A stretch of 64,000 nt of DNA from NCBI GenBank assembly GCA_013214355.1, contig JABSSL010000075.1:1-64000 (forward strand). Direction: 5' to 3'. Source of the stretch: Saprospiraceae bacterium (lineage in GTDB: Bacteria; Bacteroidota; Bacteroidia; Chitinophagales; Saprospiraceae). The translations under genes and the position numbers were made by a program. This document shows positions 27,468-35,044 of the stretch, one piece after another (within the stretch, counting starts at the first letter, position 1; each line of letters begins with the position of its first letter). Under the pieces are notes generated by a model, which had not been told where the DNA came from, did not search any database, and worked only from the letters and a program-made list of their open reading frames with translations.

Positions 27468-27475
27468 CAAAAATA
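27468..27475 (-). promoter_or_regulatory. Possible -7 element for lgt
   Basis: CAAAAATA on the plus strand is TATTTTTG on the minus strand, an exact TAnnTTTG match, 23 bp upstream of the lgt ATG. I find no TTG at the proper -33 distance, so support is partial. Confidence 0.4.
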
Positions 27476-27621
27476 GAAAATTAAAATTTCGGTTTGGTAG
27501 GACTGGGAAGATCCTTCAAACGCTTTAGATCGTATAGTTTACCTCCCTTGAAAGTGGCGCCTCTACTACGATGGAATGGACCGCCAGTTTTAACAAAAAA
27601 CTAAAAAATTGACGCAAAGTC

Positions 27622-27652
27622 TTGACAAGCAATGATTCTTGTCTTACATTTG
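27622..27652 (+). promoter_or_regulatory. Bacteroidota promoter of the YtrA-type ABC operon
   Basis: TTG at 27622-27624 and TACATTTG at 27645-27652 are separated by 20 nt, an exact fit to the Bacteroidota TTG-N17-23-TAnnTTTG consensus. Transcription should start near 27656-27660, within the inverted repeat described next, 35-40 nt before the ATG at 27694. Confidence 0.8.
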
Positions 27653-27653
27653 T

Positions 27654-27677
27654 AGTGTATTAGTTAAGTAGTACACT
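27654..27677 (+). promoter_or_regulatory. GntR/YtrA-type operator overlapping the transcription start
   Basis: Perfect 6-bp inverted repeat AGTGTA-N12-TACACT. From memory, Bacillus subtilis YtrA binds AGTGTA-N13-TACACT, so both half-sites match. The site covers the predicted start of an operon that ends in a YtrA-subfamily GntR gene, which argues for autoregulation. Confidence 0.7.
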
Positions 27678-27693
27678 AAATCACTAACCAACT

Positions 27694-28551
27694 ATGATAC
27701 AATTAAAAGACCTCTCATTTAGCTACGGCAAGGGCCCAATGCTCTTCGAGGGGTTAGAATTGTCCATACCTGGCGGAAACATATACGGGCTACTAGGGAA
27801 GAATGGAGCAGGTAAGACGACGCTCCTAAGCTTGATATCTGGTTTGTTATTCCCAAAGTCTGGAAGTTGCGAAGTCTTGGGACATACACCTAGAAAGCGC
27901 CAACCTTCTTTTCTCTCTGATCTATACTTTATCCCAGAAGAACTGCATATACCGGCAATGAGGATAAATACTTTTGTAGATATCTATTCTCCCTTTTATC
28001 CAAAGTTTGATCGGGCTCAATTTTCTACTCTACTATCTGAATTCAAATTGAGTGAAGAGTTAAAGATGAATAAGTTGTCCTATGGACAGAAGAAGAAAGT
28101 CATCTTGAGTTTTGGCCTAGCTACTAATTGTAAGCTGTTGATTTTAGATGAGCCCACTAATGGCTTAGATATTCCATCCAAGACGCAACTACGTAAAATA
28201 CTAGCAGGGGCCATCTCTGAGGATCGGACCTTTATTATTTCTACACATCAAGTAAGAGATCTTGCCAATTTGATGGATCCCATAGTTATCATCAATCAAG
28301 GCAAAATCATATTCCAAGAATCAATTGAATCCATCAATTCCAAGTTACAGTTCCAATTATCCTTCAGGGAGCCTAACGTTTCGGAGGTGATTTATGCGGA
28401 ACGAGTACCTGGAGGATTCATGACTATAAACCCGCAAAACGGGGAAGGAGAGGAAGAAGCAGATCTGGAAGTGTTGTTTAATGCTGTGATCGAAAGGACC
28501 AGCTATTTTACTGACTTATTTAAAACCGACTACGATTATGCAAACGAATAA
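27694..28551 (+). CDS. ABC transporter ATP-binding protein (YtrB-like)
   Basis: 285 residues. Canonical ATPase motifs: Walker A GKNGAGKTT (about 36-44), signature LSYGQ, Walker B LLILDEPTNGLD and switch His ISTHQ. The last ~70 residues form a C-terminal domain typical of ABC-2 ATPases of the YtrB/EcsA kind. It should dimerise beneath the permease encoded next, with which it overlaps by 14 bp. First gene of an operon of ATPase, permease and GntR regulator, under a promoter with a YtrA-type operator. In Firmicutes such systems respond to cell-wall antibiotics; the substrate here is unknown. Confidence 0.92.
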   Translation: MIQLKDLSFSYGKGPMLFEGLELSIPGGNIYGLLGKNGAGKTTLLSLISGLLFPKSGSCEVLGHTPRKRQPSFLSDLYFIPEELHIPAMRINTFVDIYSPFYPKFDRAQFSTLLSEFKLSEELKMNKLSYGQKKKVILSFGLATNCKLLILDEPTNGLDIPSKTQLRKILAGAISEDRTFIISTHQVRDLANLMDPIVIINQGKIIFQESIESINSKLQFQLSFREPNVSEVIYAERVPGGFMTINPQNGEGEEEADLEVLFNAVIERTSYFTDLFKTDYDYANE

Positions 28552-29335
28552 CGTACTGGATCTGCGTCGTATAGGCTTGCTACTCAAAGAGGAACTGAGC
28601 TTACAGTATCTTCGGTACCTTCTAGGACTAGGAGTGGTGTTTGGGGGATTGTCTATGATTTGGTGGATTAACGCGGCGGGGGTTTTCTCAACTGAGAAGC
28701 AACAATTAGAAGAGTTTCATTACATCTGGTTTGCCGTTATTCTATTAGGTGGCGGAGCCTTCTTCTCAAGCTTAGCGTTTGTTCATTTTGGGGTGAAAAC
28801 ATCACGTTTATTCTATCTCAATTTACCCGCGTCTAACTTCGAGAAGTATGCTGCTAAGTGGCTGATTACTGGACTCATTTACCCCTTGGCTATTTGGTTG
28901 GTTTATCTCAGCTTTTCCTGGTTAGCCAATAAGGTAAATATGCAGATCACGGAAGGAACACCTTTTGTTCAGCTACCAGCATTTGGAGAAACGACTTGGT
29001 TGTTTATGAGGATATACTTGGTTGCCCAAACCATCTTTCTGACGGGAGCCGTATTCTTTCATCGCTACGCCATATTCAAAACGGCATTCTCGATAATGGT
29101 AGTTCAGCTGGTTTTGATGTTGTTTGTCTACCTCTGTGCACGAATAATCTTTCCAGAGATGTTTGATGGCTGGACTGCCCCAGAATCCCCCAATAGAGTA
29201 TATACTATCACAGACACCTTTAAAGACTTTGTAAACAATCGACTAGAACAAATTCTCGAGTATGTGTTCTGGTTGGCATTGGCCCCTGTAATGCTTGTGA
29301 TCGGCTTTTTTAAACTTACCGAAAAAGAGGTGTAA
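28538..29335 (+). CDS. ABC-2 type permease subunit
   Basis: 265 residues with six predicted membrane helices (about 25-45, 63-85, 105-128, 150-170, 180-202 and 235-255). The pattern FYLNLPASNFEKYAAKWL between helices 2 and 3 is typical of Bacteroidota ABC-2 permeases encoded with a GntR regulator. The frame starts 14 bp before the ATPase gene ends, so the two are coupled. The pair would form a membrane transporter or a sensing module rather than a substrate-binding-protein importer, since no binding protein is encoded nearby. Confidence 0.82.
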   Translation: MQTNNVLDLRRIGLLLKEELSLQYLRYLLGLGVVFGGLSMIWWINAAGVFSTEKQQLEEFHYIWFAVILLGGGAFFSSLAFVHFGVKTSRLFYLNLPASNFEKYAAKWLITGLIYPLAIWLVYLSFSWLANKVNMQITEGTPFVQLPAFGETTWLFMRIYLVAQTIFLTGAVFFHRYAIFKTAFSIMVVQLVLMLFVYLCARIIFPEMFDGWTAPESPNRVYTITDTFKDFVNNRLEQILEYVFWLALAPVMLVIGFFKLTEKEV

Positions 29336-29336
29336 G

Positions 29337-29711
29337 ATGGATTTTAAAAGACAAAAAGCAATCTACATACAAATTGCCGACTATCTGCTGGAAAACATCC
29401 TTGCTGGTGTTTTGGTGAAAGGGGATAAGGTGCAATCGGTGAGGGAAATGGCTGCTACCGTCCAGGTCAATCCAAATACGGTAGTACGCTCCTTCAATTA
29501 CTTGCAAGACCGAGGAATCATTACACAGCGAAGAGGAATTGGTTATTTCGTAGCGGAGGATGCCTTGGAAAAGACCCAAGCTTTGAAGCGCGAAATCTTC
29601 ATTCAACAAGAGTTGCCGGAACTGTTTAAGATGATGCATTTACTAGGGATGAACTTTGATGATATTCAACAGATCTATCATCGACAATCCAATGGAGCAG
29701 GAGCACAGTGA
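29337..29711 (+). CDS. GntR family regulator, YtrA subfamily
   Basis: 124 residues: a winged helix-turn-helix (about 10-78; SVREMAATVQVNPNTVVRSF is the recognition region and GIGYFV the wing) with a short helical C-terminal dimerisation tail of ~45 residues. The short tail identifies the YtrA subfamily, which regulates ABC transporter operons. It begins one base after the permease stop and closes the ABC operon. The half-sites at 27654-27677 match those known for YtrA, so this protein most likely represses its own operon until a cell-envelope signal releases it. Confidence 0.92.
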   Translation: MDFKRQKAIYIQIADYLLENILAGVLVKGDKVQSVREMAATVQVNPNTVVRSFNYLQDRGIITQRRGIGYFVAEDALEKTQALKREIFIQQELPELFKMMHLLGMNFDDIQQIYHRQSNGAGAQ

Positions 29712-29758
29712 TAAGATGAAAAGGAAATTACCCAACTGTACAAGAAAATCAAATCACC

Positions 29759-29830
29759 ATGACTGTTATTTTTTCAATTATCCTGTCTCTAATCTGGGCT
29801 CTGTTCTTTGGATTTGTGCCTAATCTCTAA
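29759..29830 (+). CDS. Candidate 23-residue single-pass membrane peptide
   Basis: ATG at 29759 to TAA at 29830. The translation is almost entirely a hydrophobic helix: MTVIF, SIILSLIWALFFGFV, then PNL. It lies 47 bp after the GntR stop and ends 22 bp before the DUF2807 start, in the same direction. An alternative 35-codon frame from 29715 overlaps it but looks non-coding. There is no Shine-Dalgarno sequence, as is common in this phylum. Coding status rests only on position and hydrophobicity, so this is a hypothesis. Confidence 0.35.
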   Translation: MTVIFSIILSLIWALFFGFVPNL

Positions 29831-29852
29831 CTCCTCTATCAAATTTTGGAAG

Positions 29853-30635
29853 ATGAAAACCAGTAGTAAATTATTAGTAGGATTACTTGCTGTAATGATG
29901 ACCATGATCCTGAGCTTTTTGATTACTGCTCGTATGAATGCAAAGGTCGCTAGCCCAGAAGAAAGAGCTAGCCGTGATCACGGACAAGTACAAGGAAATG
30001 GGCAGATGGGAGTAGACCTGCGCTCCATTGCTAATTATACTTCTATTGCTTTGCATGCCAACATGGATGTTGAAATGAGCGCCTCGCTCGAACAAGTACA
30101 GGTGGAAGCTGAAGATAATCTCTTTGGTAACATAATTACCAAGGTTGAAGAGGGAACCTTACACATCCATTGGAAAAAGGGAGAATGGGCAAATGCTACC
30201 CAAGCCGTGAAGATAAAAATACCTTTGGGAGAAGTGAACACATTAGTAATCAATGATAGTGGATTCATTACCGTAACGGATACGATAGTAGGGGATACAT
30301 TGAGACTCAGAGGGTACGGTAATGGAGATATGATGCTGGCTGCGCAAGTAGACTATCTGGATGCAGAAATTCATGGAAACGGGAATATGGATGTAGAGGG
30401 CGTTGCAAATCACCTTGATTTAGGTATATATGGATCTGGGGACCTTAGTGCTTTTGATCTGTCGGTTCGAACTGCTGGAATTCATACAGAAGGGAATGGA
30501 GGAGCTAAAATTCAGGTTGCTGAAACCTTGAAAGGAGCAACGCATGGTCGTGGTCATATTCGACTGAAAGGAACGGCTAATACCGAGGATTTTAAGGCCA
30601 GGAATGGCCGTCTAATTCTCCTGGAGCAAGAATAG
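29853..30635 (+). CDS. DUF2807 (head-GIN type) secreted or membrane-anchored protein
   Basis: 260 residues from the ATG at 29853, chosen because it begins a typical signal/anchor (MKTSSKLLVGLLAVMMTMILSFLI); longer in-frame starts give a hydrophilic lead. The mature part is a right-handed beta-helix-like DUF2807 domain with repeated short strands and Gly/Asp/Asn turns (RGYGNGDM, IHGNGNMD, IYGSGDLS, TEGNGG, HGRGH). Such domains in Bacteroidota are periplasmic or surface proteins of unknown function, often encoded with ABC/GntR or PspC genes. It follows the YtrA-type operon in the same direction, so shared regulation is likely. Confidence 0.82.
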   Translation: MKTSSKLLVGLLAVMMTMILSFLITARMNAKVASPEERASRDHGQVQGNGQMGVDLRSIANYTSIALHANMDVEMSASLEQVQVEAEDNLFGNIITKVEEGTLHIHWKKGEWANATQAVKIKIPLGEVNTLVINDSGFITVTDTIVGDTLRLRGYGNGDMMLAAQVDYLDAEIHGNGNMDVEGVANHLDLGIYGSGDLSAFDLSVRTAGIHTEGNGGAKIQVAETLKGATHGRGHIRLKGTANTEDFKARNGRLILLEQE

Positions 30636-30761
30636 GAAACAAAAAAATGATCGATTTCTAATCACGAACTCTCCTTAATCTACCAAGGGTACGTAAGATT
30701 TTCTCACACATGACTATACTAGCCATGCAGGAGAATCCTACGCCCAAAAAAACAATCTATT

Positions 30762-32726
30762 ATGAAATCATTGACTGTTGAACAAGTAGGTAAACTCATT
30801 TTCTTCTATATACTCATGACTTTGCCGTTTTTGGCCTTGGCTTTGAATGCCTCGGCACAAAGGACGAGCTACCGCTCAATTCTAGAGGAATCATTCGGAG
30901 GGCATGAGTCCGGAGCCACCGCCATGGTAGCCAAAGCCGGAAAAATCCTTTATCAAGATGCCATTGGACACGCCAATATGGAACTTGGCGTTGAAATGCA
31001 AATGGATCACATTTTCCGTATTGGATCCATCACTAAACAATTTACTTCCGTAGCTATCATGCAGCTGGAAGAGCAAGGTAAATTATCTATTCAAGACCCC
31101 ATCACTAAATATATTCCGGACTACCCAACTAAAGGTCATACGATTACTATCGAACACCTTTTAACGCACACTTCTGGCATTAGAAGTTATACGGATATGG
31201 AGAGCTTCGGAAGTATGTTTAGAAAGGATATGAGTCCGACAGAATTAGTTGATGTATTTAAAGACGAACCGATGGATTTCGATCCAGGTGAAAAGTTTAA
31301 CTACAATAATTCCGGTTATATCCTTTTAGGTGTGATTATTGAAAAGGTTAGTGGTCTCACCTATCAGGAATATGTACAAAAACACTTGTTTGAACCAGTA
31401 GGGATGAAGGCTTCCTACTATGGTAGTGCCAGTCAAGTTATCCCTAATAGAGTAGCAGGATATCAGGGAGCGAAAGGGGACTACCGCAATGCCGATTATC
31501 TAAGCATGACACTCCCTTATGCAGCCGGGTCACTCCTGTCTACGGTAGCGGACCTCTACAAATGGACAAAGGCGGTTCACGCGCATCAATTAGTAAGCGC
31601 CAAAAGCCTAGAAAAAGCCTTTTCTCCTTTCAAGTTGAATGATGGAGAGGAATCGGATTATGGATATGGCTGGACTTTAAGTAAGATCTATGATCGTCCA
31701 GCGGTTGAGCATGGTGGCGGTATCAATGGCTTTCTAACGGAATCCATTTATATACCAGAAGAAGAACTATTCGTAGCGGTTTTTTCCAACTGTAATTGCC
31801 AATCTCCTAGTCCTGCAGCGAATAAGATGGCAGCTCTAGCTCTAGGAGAACTTAAGGTCTTCACTAAGGTAAAATTGAGTGCAGAAAAGCTCCAGGAGTA
31901 TGTTGGGGTTTATGAAAATGAGGAGGGTAATAAGCACAAGATCGTACTGGAGGATGGTCAGCTCTATACCATGAGCCGAGGAGGGAACCGCTATGAGTTA
32001 AATCCGATGGGTGAAGATTGGGTTTTCTTTAATGATAATTTACGTACCGCTCAGTTTGTAAGAGGCACAGAAGGTAAGGTGGTGGCCATCAAGGCTTATG
32101 AAAGAGGTAGCTATTTGGGGACAGCCAAAAGAACGACTGAGAAGGTAGAAGCTAAGCAAGCCATTACCTTGTCGGAGTCAGAATTGCAGGAATACATCGG
32201 TACCTATGACATGGGGCCTTTCAAGATCAAAGTCACGCTTGAAGAAGGTAAACTATATGGCAAGCCGGATGGAGATGGCAAAGCCGAATTGTGGCCTAGT
32301 GCTAAAGATGAATTCTTTTTAAAGGTTGTGGATGCCACGGTGAAATTTCTTCGAGTAAATGGTAAGGTGCAAAGTATGAAAGTCACGCAGGGAGATGCTC
32401 AACTAGAGGGCAATTTAGTTGTGGAAGCCATACCAAAGAAGGTCGCCATGAGCAGTAAGGGAACTACTGACCTTTCGATTTATACTGGAGTTTATGCTTC
32501 TGAGGGACGACGCTTGACGGTGACTTTAGAAAATGGCTTTTTGTATGGTCAGCCTGACGGTAATACCAAAGAGAAAATGAAGCCCAAAGGACAAGATAGT
32601 TTCGAAGTAGACACGCCGGACGGTGGCCAGGTGAAGGTGACCTTCCAACGTAGTGGTGAGAAGGTGGTCGAGATTAAACTGGAAATGAGTAGTGGGCAGT
32701 CCATAGTAGCACAGAAGATTAAGTAG
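30762..32726 (+). CDS. Secreted serine beta-lactamase/DD-peptidase-like hydrolase with three C-terminal repeats
   Basis: 654 residues. A signal peptide (about 1-32, ending ASA-Q) is followed by a beta-lactamase-fold domain (about 40-365) with S89-I-T-K92 (SxxK), Y181-N-N (YxN) and HGGG for the third motif. The family includes AmpC, DD-peptidases and esterases; the sequence does not say which, and a resistance role should not be assumed. The C-terminal ~285 residues form three tandem DUF3471-like units, each beginning with a pattern like LQEYVGVY, LQEYIGTY or LSIYTGVY. It lies 126 bp after the DUF2807 gene and next to a paralogue. Confidence 0.88.
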   Translation: MKSLTVEQVGKLIFFYILMTLPFLALALNASAQRTSYRSILEESFGGHESGATAMVAKAGKILYQDAIGHANMELGVEMQMDHIFRIGSITKQFTSVAIMQLEEQGKLSIQDPITKYIPDYPTKGHTITIEHLLTHTSGIRSYTDMESFGSMFRKDMSPTELVDVFKDEPMDFDPGEKFNYNNSGYILLGVIIEKVSGLTYQEYVQKHLFEPVGMKASYYGSASQVIPNRVAGYQGAKGDYRNADYLSMTLPYAAGSLLSTVADLYKWTKAVHAHQLVSAKSLEKAFSPFKLNDGEESDYGYGWTLSKIYDRPAVEHGGGINGFLTESIYIPEEELFVAVFSNCNCQSPSPAANKMAALALGELKVFTKVKLSAEKLQEYVGVYENEEGNKHKIVLEDGQLYTMSRGGNRYELNPMGEDWVFFNDNLRTAQFVRGTEGKVVAIKAYERGSYLGTAKRTTEKVEAKQAITLSESELQEYIGTYDMGPFKIKVTLEEGKLYGKPDGDGKAELWPSAKDEFFLKVVDATVKFLRVNGKVQSMKVTQGDAQLEGNLVVEAIPKKVAMSSKGTTDLSIYTGVYASEGRRLTVTLENGFLYGQPDGNTKEKMKPKGQDSFEVDTPDGGQVKVTFQRSGEKVVEIKLEMSSGQSIVAQKIK

Positions 32727-32773
32727 AGAGTAAAAAAATCCCCCCTATTATTCCACTCCTTAAACGACAAAAG

Positions 32774-34447
32774 ATGTTAGATACTCTTTCTTCAAAAAAT
32801 CGATACTTATTAGGTCTTGTCCTTTTCATGATGACAGCGGTCAACGGCACAGATCTTTTTGGGCAGACAGCCCAAATGGAATCTCCCTATCAAACTATCT
32901 TGTCACAAGAATTTGATGGTTTTGAATCCGGAGCAGCCGCACTAGTCGTAAAGCAGGGGGAAACCCTATTTAGAGGAGGAGTTGGGGCTGCAGATATTGA
33001 TTTGAAACAGCCTATCACACCAGCGCATTCATTTCGGATCGGTTCAATCACCAAGACGTTTACGGCAATAGCCATTTTGCAATTAGCTGAGCAGGGAAAA
33101 CTCAATATCTCGGATCCCATACAGGTCTATCTGCCAAACTATCCCAACAATGAGAAGGAAATAAACATTGAGCATTTGCTAACCCACACTTCTGGTATTA
33201 AGCCATATACGGGTATGGCGGAGGTAGCTCATCTACAAAACACGACGGTCACTCCTGCGAAAATTATTGATGTGTTTGAAGATGCTCCATTGGAATTTAC
33301 GCCAGGAGAACGTTACCAGTACAACAACTATGGATATATTCTTTTAGGAGCCATCATCGAACAAGTGAGTGGGATGAGTTATGAGGCGTATCTGGAAAAA
33401 GAAATTTTTGAGCCTGTAGGTATGAATGATACCCACTATGGAGATGCAAAGGAAGCTACGGCAAAGCAGGCAAAAGGATATGAGCAAAATAATGGGGACT
33501 ATAAGAAGGCTCCTTATTTAAACATGGCCATACCCTATGCCGCCGGAGGTCTAGTTTCAACCGTAGATGATCTTTATAAGTGGATGGAGGCGCTAAAGGG
33601 TAACAAAGTGATTAGTGAATCGGGCTTACAAAAGGCATTTTCCTCTTTTCAGCTTGAGCCCGGGGCCTTCACGCCTTACGGCTACGGCTGGCAATTGGCC
33701 GAGCTATATGGACGGCAAGTAGTAGGGCATGATGGCGTTATTCAGGGCTTCTTGTCCAACATGATTTATTTACCCGAAGAAGACCTTTTCGTAGCTGTAT
33801 TATCCAACTGTACATGCAAGAATCCAGTGGGATTGGCGAACAAGTTAGCGGCTTTCGCTATCGGTGAATATCCTTTGGTGACTAAGGAAGCATTGGATCC
33901 CAATACATTGGATCCATACGTGGGCCAATACCAATATGAGGGAAAAAGGAAACATGAGATCTTTCATGAGAAGGGGCAATTGTATAGCCTCACTACTGGA
34001 GATCGACGACGGATGCTCTACAGGGGGGCAACAGATCAATTCTTTTTCGAGGAAGGCCTGATCAGTATTGAGTTCATGCGGAACGGGGCGGGCGAAGTCG
34101 TGGGCTTGAAGCGGGTCGAAGCAGGCAAAGTAGTAGCTGAGGCTGCCAAGCAATCGAATACTGTAGCCCAAAAAGAGGCTATTCAGCTCAAAGCAAAAGA
34201 ATTGCAGAAATATGTGGGAAAATATGATTTAGGTCCCTTTCATCTATTCATCACCTTGGAGGAAGACAAGCTTTTTGGCCAGCCTGAGGGACAAAGCAAA
34301 GAGCAGTTGTTTGCAAAAGCGAAGGATCATCTTTTCCTAAAGGCCGTAGATGCGGAAATGGAATTCTTCCGCAAGGATGGCCAGGTGCAAGCAGTGAAAG
34401 TGACCATTGGCAACAATAGTTTCCAAGGAAAACTGGTCCAGGACTAG
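32774..34447 (+). CDS. Secreted serine beta-lactamase/DD-peptidase-like hydrolase, paralogue with two C-terminal repeats
   Basis: 557 residues. N-terminal signal region (hydrophobic 11-22, probable cleavage near LFGQ), then the same fold as the upstream gene: S91-I-T-K94, Y183-N-N and HDGVIQG in place of HGGG. The two proteins run parallel over their whole length (for example YILLG, EHLLTHTSGI, IPYAAGG against LPYAAGS), but this one has only two DUF3471-like units. They are a tandem duplication with later gain or loss of one repeat. Only 47 bp separate them, so they are probably cotranscribed. A good terminator follows at 34501. Confidence 0.88.
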   Translation: MLDTLSSKNRYLLGLVLFMMTAVNGTDLFGQTAQMESPYQTILSQEFDGFESGAAALVVKQGETLFRGGVGAADIDLKQPITPAHSFRIGSITKTFTAIAILQLAEQGKLNISDPIQVYLPNYPNNEKEINIEHLLTHTSGIKPYTGMAEVAHLQNTTVTPAKIIDVFEDAPLEFTPGERYQYNNYGYILLGAIIEQVSGMSYEAYLEKEIFEPVGMNDTHYGDAKEATAKQAKGYEQNNGDYKKAPYLNMAIPYAAGGLVSTVDDLYKWMEALKGNKVISESGLQKAFSSFQLEPGAFTPYGYGWQLAELYGRQVVGHDGVIQGFLSNMIYLPEEDLFVAVLSNCTCKNPVGLANKLAAFAIGEYPLVTKEALDPNTLDPYVGQYQYEGKRKHEIFHEKGQLYSLTTGDRRRMLYRGATDQFFFEEGLISIEFMRNGAGEVVGLKRVEAGKVVAEAAKQSNTVAQKEAIQLKAKELQKYVGKYDLGPFHLFITLEEDKLFGQPEGQSKEQLFAKAKDHLFLKAVDAEMEFFRKDGQVQAVKVTIGNNSFQGKLVQD

Positions 34448-34500
34448 TTCCACAAGAAATTTGACTTAAGAACCACTTCCATATAATTTTATTCCAATCC

Positions 34501-34531
34501 AGGGTTTGAGCGTTGCTCAGACCCTTTTTTC
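34501..34531 (+). terminator. Rho-independent terminator after the serine hydrolase pair
   Basis: 11-bp stem (34501-34511 with 34515-34525) with one G-T wobble, a 3-nt loop and a run of six T. Confidence 0.93.
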
Positions 34532-34543
34532 TTGATACTTACC

Positions 34544-34551
34544 TACCTTTG
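34544..34551 (+). promoter_or_regulatory. -7 element placed for a leaderless transcript
   Basis: TACCTTTG matches TAnnTTTG and ends five bases before the ATG at 34557, so the predicted transcription start falls on or next to the start codon. The -33 region coincides with the upstream terminator and lacks a well-spaced TTG. Confidence 0.5.
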
Positions 34552-34556
34552 CGCTC

Positions 34557-35042
34557 ATGATCTCACCAGCACAGATTAAGGCACGGGCCAAGGATGAACG
34601 TAAGGCCAATAAGAAATTCTTTAGTCGGTTGGCTAGGCAAAAGCCTAAGTCATTGGATCAAACTGTATCCCAACTGCATGATGAGGTATTTGAGGAAATC
34701 GACTGTCTAGTCTGCGCCAACTGTTGCAAAACCACTAGCCCCATCTTTATTGATAAAGACATAGACCGTATCGCGCGCCACTTGGGACAGCGTCCAGCTA
34801 CTTTTGTGGAACAATACCTACACTTGGATGAGGATGGCGACTATGTACTAAATGAGTCCCCTTGCGCCTTTTTAGGAGAGGATAATTACTGTTCTATTTA
34901 TGAAGTCCGTCCCCGAGCCTGCCGAGAATATCCGCATACAGACCGAAAGAATTTTCATCAAATCTTAGATCTTACCTTGAAAAATACGGCGGTTTGCCCG
35001 GCGGTCTTTGAAGTGGTTAAGCGATTGAGAGAGGCGTTTTAA
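34557..35042 (+). CDS. YkgJ-type Cys-cluster (zinc/iron-chelating) protein
   Basis: 161 residues, soluble. The CxxCxxCC cluster (CLVCANCC, about 46-53) is followed by SPC, NYC and RPRACREYP, the full pattern of the YkgJ/CxxCxxCC family. These cysteines are thought to chelate a metal, but no reaction is proven. The N-terminal 40 residues are basic. The gene stands alone between a terminator and the convergent mtaB gene, whose stop lies only 2 bp away with no hairpin between. A TACCTTTG box just before the ATG suggests leaderless transcription. Confidence 0.88.
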   Translation: MISPAQIKARAKDERKANKKFFSRLARQKPKSLDQTVSQLHDEVFEEIDCLVCANCCKTTSPIFIDKDIDRIARHLGQRPATFVEQYLHLDEDGDYVLNESPCAFLGEDNYCSIYEVRPRACREYPHTDRKNFHQILDLTLKNTAVCPAVFEVVKRLREAF

Positions 35043-35044
35043 GA

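Noticed and set aside
29715-29822. 35-codon frame overlapping the small hydrophobic ORF
   Set aside because: Its composition (Asn, His, Cys, Lys mixture) shows no protein-like pattern; the 23-codon frame is the better candidate.
30762-34447. Reading the two beta-lactamase-fold proteins as antibiotic-resistance genes
   Set aside because: SxxK/YxN/HxG proteins with DUF3471-like repeats include peptidases and esterases. No resistance gene context or mobile element is present.
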